A stretch of DNA of 64,000 nucleotides from Coptis chinensis. Its lineage: Eukaryota > Streptophyta > Magnoliopsida > Ranunculales > Ranunculaceae. How positions within the stretch are numbered: the first letter of the stretch is position 1; each line of letters begins with the position of its first letter. The stretch lies in NCBI GenBank assembly GCA_015680905.1, contig JADFTS010000058.1, positions 124,001-188,000 on the forward strand, in the 5' to 3' direction. Under the pieces are notes generated by a model. That model was not told the DNA's origin. It saw only the letters and a program-made list of their open reading frames with translations, and did no database searches. Both the position numbers and the translations under genes were made by a program. Shown here in pieces: positions 24,481-34,934 of the stretch.

Positions 24481-25430
24481 ACTAGGTCATCGACTAGTGC
24501 GGTAGTATCTCTTGCCTGTGTTTCCGTTCCTCTGCACCATGTCTTCATGTACACAGTTATTCTTCTCATCCCTCTTCAGTGTTCTGCACTCATATCTGAA
24601 GTGGCCTTTGGTGGCACAATAGTAACATTGCCTCTCCGCCTTAGGAGTTCTAGCTTCACCCCTAGATTTACTTACGTCATCACCTCTAGAACGAGATGGT
24701 TTTCGCTTCGACCTCTCCCCCGTTTCTCGTGAAAAGGACCTCTCGAAGTTAGAAGAGCCGCTTCTTGCACTCCTTCTAGTCTCCTCATTCAACAAAGGCG
24801 TGGTAGCCATCTCCATGGTAACAATTCCATCCTTGGTCGCTCCATGTAGAGAAACCGCTAATGTCTCCCAACTTTCGGGAAGAGAGCCTAATAGAAACAA
24901 AGCCTCAACTTCGCCTCCCAAATTGATCTTCATCAAATGCATCCGATTGATGATATTCTCAGACTTCATTAAGATGCTCGACATATGAAGAACCTTCTTG
25001 GTACTTCGTGGTTCCGCAAACTTCTTAACGACTAGCACTTTGTTTCCACCCGACTTCCTCTCATAAAGGTCTTCGAAGTTTCTTCCATGATCGGGCGTCG
25101 TAGTCTCTTGGGCCACATGGTGAAAGACACCGCCGTCTATCCATTGTCGAATGTACCCAATAGCTTTTCTGTCACAAGCTTTTTCCATTCAAATTTCATC
25201 GGCCTTTTTCTCGGTTTTACTCCCTCATTCTCATGGGAAGTGCCAAGTCCTTGCAAGATAGCAAGTCTTCCATCTTGGCTTTCCGGATGGTGTAGTTCTT
25301 CCTATTCGGACTCATCATACGAAAGTGTTCACGGAATGGTCCATCTTTACAAGTTATTTAACCTCAAATCTTCTCTCGTGAATTTCACAAACACCTTCCC
25401 GACCAAGATTCGGATAACACCCTAGGCTAT
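24480..25430 (-). pseudogene. copia gag with zinc knuckle
   Basis: The start region reads IRKAKMEDLLSCKDLALP, the usual copia Gag N-terminal phrase. The main frame from 25,188 includes LGGEVEALFLLGSLPESW, typical of the gag-polypeptide (UBN2) family, and a CCHC knuckle CYYCATKGHFRYEC at about 24,630-24,590. Gag packages element RNA. A frameshift near 25,200 separates the two parts. Confidence 0.9.
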
Positions 25431-25439
25431 TCTAACCAA

Positions 25440-25452
25440 GGCTCTGATACCA
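25440..25452 (-). other. primer-binding site, initiator tRNA-Met type
   Basis: On - the sequence directly after the 5' LTR reads TGGTATCAGAGCC, the standard complement to the 3' end of plant initiator tRNA-Met used by copia elements. It fixes element orientation. Confidence 0.95.
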
Positions 25453-25454
25453 CT

Positions 25455-26145
25455 TGTTGGGGATTACACCAATACCAATCGGTTCCCCCACTACACAGAT
25501 AACTTGTATGAACACACTTCAACTCTAGATAAATCTCAAATATCACAAACTACCTATACTAACATGCCCAACTCGCTAAACAACTATCAACAACAAATAA
25601 TAATGTAAAGCAGTTAAACAACAAACCACAACACAAAGATTTACCGTGGTTCGGCCAATGATGCCTACTTCCACAAGAGCCAGTTCTTAATAAAATGGGA
25701 AGGAAGATTACAATCTCTCCTTTACAGTCTCTCACCTTACTAGATCACTCTTATCTCTTTCTGTGGGTTGTATCTCTCAGAAGGTTTCTCTCTTTGTTTT
25801 AGTCCGGATTCCAATCCTTCCGACTTGTTTGGTTCTCATAGGTTAGGTTTTCCAAAACCTTGATTTTGGTTTTATCTCCAAAACCAAATTCTGGTAATCT
25901 TGTAGCAAAGCCCACGAAAAATAGACTGGCCTTGGCTGGCTAAGGCTTCACTCTGGCGCGAAGTCGCTGAAGACTGAAGCCGAGCTGGCGCTGGGGCCAC
26001 TTTTTGAAGATGCTGGTCGCCTCTATGTTATCGAACTCGACGGCCGAATATTCTATCAAAGCGCTGGCGCTCGACTTATCGCGATGCGAATTAGCCCGTT
26101 TACGTCGGCTCGGTTTCTCTCCTCATGTGAGGGATAACTCCAACA
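25455..26145 (-). repeat. 5' LTR of the nested copia element
   Basis: 691 bp with TGTTGG...CCAACA ends. It is followed (on -) by the primer-binding site. The 30-bp length difference from the other LTR comes from indels in the GC-rich third quarter. Confidence 0.95.
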
Positions 26146-26635
26146 ATATCTTACCTTATAATAATACCTCTTCAGATTTACCTAACAAATCGGAAGTATG
26201 CTTAAAGCTGTTTATCGAATCTTTAAGGAAATTTTGCTTTAACGCAACATATACAAATACAAAACCGTCTCAGTAGTTCTCCAAACAATCCTACACAAAA
26301 AACATAAGCCGACAACTTCCCCAACTTAGCGGTGGTTGAGTCCAATGAACATGTCGGCAAGAATGAGGATTAGGAGATAAATCCCGACCGATAGCGATTC
26401 GGTTATCCAGATAATAAGAGATAAAACACTTAAATAAGTTAAGTTAGCTAGATAATATAATAAGAGATAAAATCCCACGAAAAAGAAGAATCATCCCAAC
26501 CCACTACAAAACCCCTAGTATAAAGTCATCAAAGACAAAAGTTTTAGACAGGAGACAAAATGAGAGCATCTATTAGATGTTCCATGATAACAAAAAAAAA
26601 ACCCCAATTAGATAGAAACACCAACATTAACACCA

Positions 26636-28931
26636 TCATTTCTTTCTCTTCTGCCTCATTGCAAGTTGTCGTTTGGTCAACTTTGTTGTGTCAATGTCCA
26701 TGTTATCTCCACTATTTTCACCACCATCTCCACCATTATCTTGACCACCCCCACTATTTTCACCAACATCTCCACTATTTTCACCCCCACCTCCACTTTG
26801 TGAACTTTCTTGAATGATTTGTTTGAATTGGAGAATGTTGTATATCATCTTCTCACGTGCTAACATCTTGGGTTCCTCCTATATCCAATGATTCTTTAAG
26901 CAACCTTGCCGCTTCTGTTACAATAAGTTCCTATATATAAAGTAATTTGACAGTCAAATGTATATATATCACAAATATGACTAACATTAGATATATTATA
27001 ATTTTTGAACACAATGAAATCGAATAAGAGTAGGAATAAAAAATATATATACATCTTACCCAATTTACAGGTGGAAGTCTATGAACTTGTGAAAAGTACT
27101 TCGGATTCTGCATACGAGGATGGCTAATATTGTTGAACCAATCTATGTATCTATTATCGCAATCCGAGGAAGCCACAACACGTTCACCACGTTCAAACTT
27201 AGACAAAACATGATTATCCCCCGACGTCCACAATCGGGAAAAAGTGTAATGACTCACATTGTATCGCACATTTGCTTTTTTACTACCATATTTAGGTTGA
27301 ATCGGCCTACCAGGAATCGTTTGAACATATCCAACCTGACGTAGAACTCGGTTAATATTGTAGCCTTCAGCTATATCAAGCACACACAATACGCCATTAA
27401 AAAAAGTAACATCGTCTAATGGTCGGATGTCACGAACATCTTTGTAAGGGTCCCAATAAACCTAACACACAAAAATTCATAATTGTTATTCTCTTCCATC
27501 ATTTTACAAACTAACAAATTATAATAAGAAAGTATTAAACTTATATCCTTACTTCTCTAGCTGATAATAAGTCTATCTCCTCCCGAAGGTAGATCAAAGA
27601 AGACACTGTGGCCATTGAAAGTGAGGGATATACCATCCACCGTCTCATCTGAGGGGCATATCCCTTTTAAAGTCCATATTGATCATGGGAGAATTTTGAA
27701 GACGAAAGTGTTCATACACCCAAGCCTACAAAAGTATTTTGTGAACAAATCAAATTTTAAAAATGAGATAACTCCTACAATAATAAAATACTACTTACTT
27801 CCAACAATGTCATACACCCCGCAACTTGTCTCCCATTTTCGTTGAGATGCTTTTGCCAACTCCCCTATATAAATAAGCCAATGCAGTGACACCCCAAGCA
27901 TATTTTGAAACATTGTCAACCTCCAAAGAACACTTGCAACTAGGCAGCGTGTACACCAACTCCGACTTGTCATTGAAGAGTGTACACCCCAAAAGAAACA
28001 ACAAATAAGCTCGAACATGACGGTCAACAATTTCAGCCCGTAGCATCTTGGTGTTAGAGAATGTCTTCCTTAACCACTCTAGAGTCACATGCCCTTTTTT
28101 CACTTTGGGTACATTTTTGGCGTCAAACCAAGCCCTTGTATAAGCAATTCTTACGCTTTTCCTTTATCTAACAAATAGATTCCCTCCTTTGGAAGACCTT
28201 TGATTGGAATCCCCAAAATTTGGGTGACATCATCGAGAGTAATGGTCATCTCGCCAAATGGGAGATGGAAAGTAGTTGTTTCTTGATGCCATCTCTCACA
28301 AAATGCAAAAATCACTTTGCATTGAAGTTCTTCCACGAATACAAGGCTAAGTTTAATAACCCGGTAGCTTCTAGCTTCTTTTGGAAAAGAGGTGGTTCTT
28401 TACTTATGTCCCATTGCTCTAGTTTGACGGTATGGTGGTGCAGTTTTAGAATACCCCTTTCCTACAAAATTAAACAAGATTTTAATTTAATAAATAAATA
28501 AATAAATAACACAACTATAAAATGAATTAAGCATAGATGTAAAAAAAAAATACCTTTCCAGCCCAAATCTTGCGAGCAATATGGTCCTCATAATCGACCA
28601 AAACTTGGTTATCTATAGGACCTCCGGAATATATTCCCAATTTAGACTCTCCATCGCTCTCATTCTCATCAACTTGCTGCAAATTTTCTTCTTGCCCATT
28701 AGAAACCGCTATCTCCTCATCATGTTCTTCTTCCAACTCAACATTATCTACTTGCTGCAAATTTTCTTCTTGCCCATTAGAAACCTCTATCTCCTCATCA
28801 TGTTCTTCTTCCAACTCAACATTCTCGTCTTCTTCAATATGGTCTTCTACAACTATTGCTTTTTGGTTTTTCAGATTGATGAGATTTTTGGCGACTAGAG
28901 ACAACTTTCCCTTTCTTTTTTCGGGTGGCAT
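26636..28931 (-). pseudogene. Plant mobile domain (PMD, MAIN-like) protein gene
   Basis: Five exons on -: 28,931-28,554, 28,461-27,799, 27,725-27,553, 27,461-27,060 and 26,930-26,636. Exon 1 starts MPPEKRKGKLSL and has an acidic repeat. Exon 2 carries the PMD core: FAFCERWHQETTTFHLPFGE, then MTITLDDVTQILGIPIKG, and YAWGVTALAYLYRG. Exon 4 has VYWDPYKDVRDIRPLDDV and VGYVQTIPG. The C-terminus has a Gly/Asn-rich tract and KQLAMRQKRKK. PMD proteins (MAIN, MAIL1) act in the nucleus in gene and transposon silencing, and many PMD copies reside in transposons. Two one-base gaps (near 28,320 and 28,150), frame breaks in exon 3 and one near 26,865 prevent a full product as read; splice sites are intact. 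Confidence 0.85.
28675..28835 (-). repeat. 78-bp coding duplication in PMD exon 1
   Basis: The segment coding VELEEEHDEEI-VSNGQEEN is present twice in tandem (about 28,680-28,757 and 28,758-28,835) with one residue difference, keeping frame and lengthening the acidic N-terminal region. Confidence 0.85.
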
Positions 28932-29940
28932 GACTATCCCCTGTAATCGTCAATAGCTAACAATAGTCAAATTTCAATTACAACCCAAACTTTATGATGC
29001 AAGACGAGAAAATGCAAGCTTTTGAAGTGAATGAATTTAGTAAGTGAAACCCCAAGCACAACATGCAAGGAAATGAGATAAAAGTCATAAAACTAGACAG
29101 ACACATTCCGCATAAAACAGAATCATAAAAAAACTACAGGTTGGGCAATTCATGCTGCCAAATAGAGAAATTGGGTAACATACAATTTTATTTTGGACTT
29201 TTTTGTGTATGCAACTATGTACTATCCTAGTATGTGATACCGTCTTTTGCATATTCATTTTCCTCTTTGTTTTGTGCATTTTCAGAAGTGACTGACACTG
29301 GTATTGCGACACCATCTCGTGATACACATCTGTCTCCAAAGTTTGGGCTCTGTACTCCATAACAACTTAGGTATTGAAAAGGTACTTATTTTGCTTGTCA
29401 TGATTGTTCAAGTCTTCGTAATAGTTTGAATTGATTGAGTTTTTACTCTTTGGTACCGGTTCGCGATTTAACCCAAAATTACTTGGGGGTGCGAGATATC
29501 TTAAAAGGCGATAATGTCGAGGGCAAAGAAAAATTGTTGCCCTCTATTTTGTAATAACAAACAAATCCATTTTGTGATCTATCACAACATAAGACAAACA
29601 AAACTACTCGAGTTGTGCGAGATGGAAAGCTGTATCCACAGAAAACACTAGGCATAAGTGCATAACCTACCAAAGCCACATTTAATAACAAATGCAAAAA
29701 AATCATGAGGGAAACAAAATCTACACACAGTGCAGACTGTAGACCAAGTGACCAACCAAGGGAAATAATGGAATACTCAGCAAACAATAGAGTGCCCGCT
29801 GAGTAACCAAAACCACTGGTAACAAACGATGGATTTCCACTTGTTTAAATCATTGATCAGTTAGCCATACCGAGACAGATGATCTTAACAAGTTACACCT
29901 ACAAAAAAATATTTCAGGATTTCCATGCCGAGTGTTGAAA
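28932..29940. other. AT-rich spacer between PMD gene and captured HMT fragment
   Basis: It contains the presumed promoter side of the minus-strand PMD gene. The minus-strand open frame 29,787-29,479 is hydrophobic but matches nothing and lacks support. No other feature seen. Confidence 0.35.
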
Positions 29941-29941
29941 G

Positions 29942-30499
29942 ATCGATGGAGGACTAGCAACTGAACTTGAACCACATGGTGCTGATCTTAATGACCCTCT
30001 TTGGAGTGCCAAGTGTCTTATCAGTTCTCCTCATTTAATCAAAACTGTAATGTCTCTTTATTCCATTGCCATTCACATAGAATAGTTTTGGCTTGTAATT
30101 ATGACCTCTTATGTTACAGGTACACCTCGATTACCTTGAAGCAGGTGCGGATATTATTCTCACGGCATCTTATCAGGTAGTTGGGCTAGCTTTGTCTATT
30201 TTTTTTTTTTCAGTTATGTAAGTAATATATTTTTAAGAAGAAGATTCCATCATCTTTTTGTGTGTGACACAGGCTACTATTCAGGGGTTTGAATCTAAAG
30301 GCTTGTCAAAAGAAGATAGTGAAACATTGCTGCAGAGAAGTGTTAAAATTGCATGTGAGGCATGAGATACGTACTATGAGAGATGTGCAGAGCATGTCTG
30401 ATAGAACAAAAAATGGAAAGATTCTCAAGCACCGGCCTATTTTGGTCGCAGCCTCTGTAGGAAGCTATGGGGCATATTTGGCCGATGGGTCTGAATATG
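29942..30499 (+). pseudogene. captured fragment of a homocysteine S-methyltransferase gene
   Basis: Three exon blocks with retained introns. 29,942-30,048 reads [20 protein letters not shown] then [13 protein letters not shown]; 30,120-30,176 reads VHLDYLEAGADIILTASYQ; 30,272-30,499 reads ATIQGFESKGLSKEDSE and, after breaks, RPILVAASVGSYGAYLADGS. These phrases are characteristic of plant homocysteine S-methyltransferase (HMT), which makes Met from Hom and S-methylmethionine. The C-terminal two thirds with the zinc-binding Cys residues are absent. A CGA-to-TGA stop at about 30,361 and a frameshift follow. The introns show it was taken as genomic DNA, as in Pack-MULEs. Confidence 0.88.
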
Positions 30500-30711
30500 A
30501 GTATGTTACTCTGTCTTTCTTTAAAAGGTCTAAAACGTTTTCTTCACAAATTCGTAAACACAAACAAGAACTCGAGTAAAAAATGATGAAGTGATAAAAA
30601 ATAAAAAATAATAATGAGTCGTTTAAGGTAATAAGAACTTTAAACAACTTATATGCTGTAACTAAAAGGAAACTCAATTGAGTGAATTCGAACAGTATAA
30701 AACGTACTCTG

Positions 30712-30990
30712 AAGTAAATTTTGAAGCTGAGGTGGGTCAGAGCTAAAATATGTCAGATCATTATCACTTGCACGAGTAACTACCTGTTTCAAATGCTCTT
30801 CTGCAGCCTGTTATACAAATAAAAATATTTAACTTAACAGCTTATATTGTTGCAGTGTTGAGAAGATGATGTCATGGTATAGAACGACGAGAAGCATATA
30901 ACAAAACAAAGTACCTCAGTATTAGGGTGCCGAATATCAGAAGCGTAATGCAATCTCAACTTAAACTGATGCAATATATAGGCACTAAAA
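30712..30990 (-). pseudogene. two exon-like blocks of an unidentified gene
   Basis: On - the sequence AYILHQFKLRLHYASDIRHP with NTE ends at a GT donor (about 30,912). After an intron-like gap ending in CAG (about 30,810) AAEEHLKQ follows and ends at another GT. The exon-intron texture and position next to the HMT fragment suggest another captured piece. I do not recognise the protein. Confidence 0.4.
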
Positions 30991-31219
30991 AAACCAGAAA
31001 TATTACATAAAAATCAGCTCAACCACAAAAAGTTCATAAAAAAGTCATTTTTTTACCGACAAAGTGAGCGTTGAAACGATGATATTAACCAGAGAAGAAG
31101 AATTAAAGGATAAACAAGTTCTTATTACCTTAAACACTTGGTTTTTTTTTTATTTTAGAGGAGTCGGAAGAAAGAGAACAGCGGCGGAAGAGAGTGAAAA
31201 GTGAAAAAGAGAACAATGT

Positions 31220-31340
31220 TTTTTGTTTGGGGTCTGCCTTGAGAAAATTTTAAGTTTGGGGTCTGCCTTGAGAAAAAATGGGGTCTGCCTTGAGATGGGG
31301 TCTGCCTTGAGAGATATGGGGTCTGTATATAGTCCTTCCC
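31220..31340 (-). repeat. right terminal inverted repeat with four subterminal GGGGTCTGCCTTGAGA copies
   Basis: GGGGTCTGCCTTGAGA occurs four times in the last 120 bp, the outermost within the TIR. Reiterated short motifs at transposon ends are usually transposase-binding sites; that role is inferred here. The left end has one good and one weak copy, so the two ends are asymmetric. Confidence 0.85.
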
Positions 31341-31348
31341 TTTTAGAT

Positions 31349-31600
31349 CGGTAAGGCATCTCTAAAATTTACAAAAAAAAAAAACATTACATCTCTCTGT
31401 AAACAAACTCATGATCGATAAGGCATCTCGAAGAGTTTTAATACTGAAGGAAAAACACTACATAAGAGACATCAAGGCGAAAACATTAGCAGTTGCAAAT
31501 GCTAAACCATAACTTTCAATGAGTAGTTGTACAGGACAGAAGCCAAGTGAATAACCAATTCATAGCTACACAAATATAATCAAACAAGTGAACATAAAAG
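31349..31600. other. host sequence between MULE and NAP1-like copy A
   Basis: It contains a second copy of GATCG-TAAGGCATCTC and an A-rich run. Similarity to copy B downstream sequence starts at about 31,600 (GTAGACTCTGTAGAGAATRG). No gene seen. Confidence 0.5.
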
Positions 31601-31831
31601 GAAGTAGACTCTGTAGAGAATAGTAACTCCAGATGCTCTGGTAGAGAACCCCAACAAAGCATATTTGTCATCAGCTAAGAAATGAAGAAAAACCACAACT
31701 ATGATATGCACCTGCTAATTGAAGAAAACCGAATCTGCTGCTTCATCCGAAATGCCTATGACCAACATAGGCAGGTCTGTACTAGAGCGAGGATGCCAGT
31801 TACATATCCACCACTGATGAATCTCTCTCCA

Positions 31832-32425
31832 TTATTTACATTTGATTACAGTTCCTGCTGCTAATCCCTTTTTCAAACCTCCCCCTGCTACCCCAATTAT
31901 GGGTGCCATAAGTGTTACCTCTGCGGCTCTGCCCCTTCCACTACCATCGGTTCCTTGATTTCTATTGTTGATAACAACACAAGAACTATTGCCGCTCATG
32001 CCACTGCAATTCCTCACTCCACCCATGTCTTTTCTTATCACTTGTCTACTCATTTCAGAACCCATCCCATCTCCCATTCCCTCACTTCTTCCTTCTCCAG
32101 AGTCGCCGTTGTTACCCCAATTGTAGCCAATGCTACTGTTAGCCCTGCTGGATCCACCACTGCCAACAGGAAAGTAACTGTTCAGCCTCGAGACATCTAC
32201 AGCTTTAAGCTTCCCATCAACACTCTCTATCCCATATTCAACTGCCTCCCCAACTAAAAGGGTCTGGAAACCTTTCGACGAAATTGAAGTTCGATGGACA
32301 AAGACATCTTTGCCACCACTGTTTGGAATTATAAAGCCATAGTTCCCATTAAACCATTTCACAACCCCCGTAGATTTCTTGTTATGTGTCGATTCTGATT
32401 GGATACGACAATTCCCACCAATCAA
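31832..32425 (-). pseudogene. Cold-shock domain and Gly-rich tail at the end of NAP1-like copy A
   Basis: The open frame contains STGVVKWFNGNYGFIIPN (RNP1-like NYGFI), GGKDVFVHRTSI (RNP2-like DVFVH), and EAVEYGIESVDGKLKAVDVS, a full-length cold-shock domain of about 65 residues, then a Gly/Ser/Arg-rich tail. Cold-shock domains bind single-stranded RNA/DNA. The frame is open from well upstream of the first Met, and the segment just before it (DDVCDVVGTNKRACNIDGRA) aligns with the in-frame C-terminal part of copy B (DDGFDVAGSNIRARNIDGGA). There is no intron border between the NAP1 end and the domain. If the one-base gap is real, the domain is out of frame with NAP1 in this copy. Confidence 0.88.
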
Positions 32426-33089
32426 ACTTTTAGCACGGCCATCAATATTACAAGCACGCTTATTAGTTCCAACAACATCACAGACATCATCAGATCTAAA
32501 GTGTCTTCATTAGAATTCAATTCTGCCTCGTCACTAAAGAAAGAACAATCTTGATCAGAACCATCCTCATCTGAATCCCAATAATCTCTATAATCTCGAC
32601 GCTCGCCTTCACACCATTTAACAGCCTCTGGTATTACCCCATATAGAAGCTCGTTCCTGTAAAAATATTAGACCTGTAATATATAGTCGAACCTATCCTT
32701 TCATTTTAATAGGATAGTAGCCTTACCCAATCTTGCAGTCATCCTCCCATGACATCTGTTTCCAAAGTTGGATGATATGTTAGAGAATCCAACCAAACAT
32801 ATATCAAACTATTCCACAGGATTCACATATTAACGATACTAGAACAACAACAAACACTAGAATTAACAGAAATATAGAAGTCAAATTTAATTTGCTCCTT
32901 GTGCAGTCATTCATTCATATATGAAGTCACAATACTGTGCTCCATAGTTTTGCCATATGGATACTTGTGTCATTGTTGAAATGTAACGATATGTAATTCC
33001 TGTGTCACTGTAAATACGTGATGGTGACAGCTCAATTGCTAAAATAATAAAAACAAAGAGAGAATGCAGTATTCCTCACTTTCATTACC

Positions 33090-33215
33090 ATCGTCTTCAT
33101 TGTCATCACCATCATCATCATCATCATCATCATCGTCTTCACTATCATTTCCATCTCCTTCGTCCTCGTTATAAGCATCATCATCGCCGTAGTTATCTTC
33201 GCCGTCATCGTCAAA
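33090..33215 (-). repeat. GAT/GAC-rich microsatellite coding the acidic tail
   Basis: A run of ATC/GTC triplets on + encodes the poly-Asp tract of copy A exon 7 (D9 in one block). Acidic tails bind histones in NAP1 proteins. Copy B has a shorter tract with a frame change. Confidence 0.8.
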
Positions 33216-34934
33216 ATCATCACTACCTCTACAATCATCATCACCGTTTTTTTCATTTTTAGATTCATCCCTAAGAGCATATTTGGCACCCTCACATGTT
33301 CTGAAGTAATAGAAGAAACTTTCACAGCTTTCAAATTTAAAGATGGGCTTTGTCTTTCCTGCACCCTGCATTGGTCTGTTCTTCACTATCAATTTCATTG
33401 GGCTTTTCCCAAAATACCATTCAATCTCTGTCCTGCAGCAACAACAAAAAGAAACACTATAGTCCTCAACACTTTGCAGGTTTGACATGAAAAGAGTTTA
33501 TGCTGAAAATTCTGGTTACCCTATTGCCTTTATCATAAACGGCTTCTTCCCATCTGTTTGTAAATGGTAAGTTTTCGCCAACACAGTGGTTTTGAAGTAG
33601 GGGTTGCACTCAAATACAAATTCCAGTCTGATTCCCTTGGGCTCACTTATGTGGCAGATCCTTATATCTTGCAGAAATGTGAGTACCTTTTCGTCAGCCT
33701 CCGTGATCTGAGACCAGGTGTCTGACGTGACAATCTCAATATAAATTCATAACGCGGATACAACTGAATATAAATAAATAAGAAAATGCATGCTCATACA
33801 TCTTGTGAAACCAATATCACTCTTTCTATTTTATACTCTCACATAACTTTTCGCATTCTGATTTTTTTAATCAAAATCATATTTGTTTTGGGTTACTTAC
33901 AAAATTTAAAATTTTATGCATTCACGATCCAAAATGATATATCCATGAGCTGTCAACAAACTCAAAATTCGATTCATTCAACTCCAACAATGTTGATCAC
34001 AATGGGTCTATTTATACACCACAATAAAGACTCATAATCCTAATTGGAACAAAATTCCTTAGCGAAGAGGGCGCTAGCATGCAACAGCACTGTGCATGCA
34101 TTGGCAAAAAAAACCAATTTTTTTTATCTTGGTAATCTAAAGATTCCTACTAACATGTACTTTTTTGTAAATCACATAATAACAGCTTTGTCTTTCACTA
34201 TTTGGTGGGTGCACACATGCTAGCAGCATCTCTTAAAAAAATTCAAAATTAAAATCCTTGATGAAATAGACCTCTAACTACTAATCCATGCTCCTGTACT
34301 TGAAAGCACTAAAATCCGACAAGCGAAACTTGTTAAAATTCTGTCCAGGGGAATGATGAAAAGGGATATAAGCATCTTGTCCACCTTTACCAAACATGAG
34401 CTGATCAGATGGCATCTTGAATAATAGCTAACTGAGATATAAAATGACAAGTCGACGAGATATGATAAGTCAACTCCCACCCGCAGTAAAAAGATTGACA
34501 CTATACTGCCAACTGGTGCTTAAAAGCATGTCCCTCTTTGCTACAATTTGACTGTTCGTAAGTTGACTTTGATAAGTATGCTTGAGAGAAATGTCTTCTT
34601 CAAGTTGAAGGTGTTAATGCTTTTATGGTGTTCTTCATTAATCTTTCTTCAGCAAACAACATTACATCACCCTTTCATTGCTATATATACTCTTTATTGA
34701 TTAAAGACGAAACAAAGGTTATCCTCACCTCAATCCATTCGTAATACCTCAGGACATTAAGCCAGAAATCTGGTATCCCTTTCACTGCTAAAACAAATAC
34801 ATGAAATCCAAAAAATTCATTGGAGAGAAATTACATCGTATATGCCAGATGAATATCGCGGAAAAACATGTAACATTACCCTCATCCTCACTGTACTGTG
34901 GAATTTCCTTCAACATTTCATTGTTAATAGCATC

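Larger units (their letters stand above)
20569..26145 (-). mobile_element. Complete Ty1/copia retrotransposon with 5-bp TSD ATATC
   Basis: LTRs at 20,569-21,229 and 25,455-26,145 both begin TGTTGGGGATT and end ACTCCAACA. ATATC flanks the element at 20,564-20,568 and 26,146-26,150. On - the order is 5' LTR (right), primer-binding site, gag, protease, integrase, RT, RNase H, polypurine tract, 3' LTR (left). Integrase before RT defines Ty1/copia; domain phrases and LTR length fit a Tork/TNT1-like group (tentative). All coding domains carry frameshifts. It lies in an intron-like gap of a minus-strand gene of the enclosing MULE. Confidence 0.95.
18170..26255 (-). pseudogene. Unidentified multi-exon gene or captured gene fragment, split by a copia insertion
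   Basis: A chain of exon-like blocks on - has matching phases and GT-AG borders. One near 26,235-26,160 (NFLKDSINSFKHTSDLLGK) joins 20,392-20,322 (VAEAEQKTVDGLFLTEASKD; acceptor TTTTAG, donor GTAAGT). A block at 20,083-20,025 reads MAGSKGDLNVKQEHMDAF. 19,200-19,134 (DESDRRVNQVLHRRFL) joins 19,023-18,966 (RLKERRKRSDESVKRRYVS), which joins 18,832-18,735 (ELNVDYEIEQLSISVDYLVE), each through split codons that work. Further possible exons lie at 18,660-18,610 and 18,436-18,300. I do not recognise the protein. It lies wholly within the MULE and may be a captured host gene or the element's own second gene. Confidence 0.5.
12023..31340 (+). mobile_element. Large composite MULE (~19.3 kb) with TIRs, 8-bp TSD and several genes
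   Basis: The left end GGGAATTGCTATATACAG and the reverse complement of the right end GGGAAGGACTATATACAG continue to match through a GACCCCATAT block and a TCTCAAGGCAGACCCC block (about 44 bp). TTTTAGAT flanks both ends (12,015-12,022 and 31,341-31,348). Inside lies a FAR1-MULE transposase gene, as expected for a Mutator-like element. Without the nested copia element the MULE is about 13.7 kb. It also carries a PMD gene, a multi-exon gene of unknown type and a homocysteine methyltransferase fragment. The host sequence GTAAACAAACTCA-GATCG-TAAGGCAT occurs on both sides, so the target was a local duplication. Confidence 0.82.

Noticed and set aside
21616..25425. Plus-strand open frames across the nested copia element
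   Set aside because: Shadows of Gag and Pol coding on the other strand; no independent motif.
29479..29787. Hydrophobic minus-strand frame
   Set aside because: No family match, no conserved start context, and AT-rich composition like neighbouring non-coding DNA.
32100..33500. Acidic and Gly-rich minus-strand frames as separate small genes
   Set aside because: Phases, splice borders and the copy B comparison place them as exons of one NAP1-like gene.
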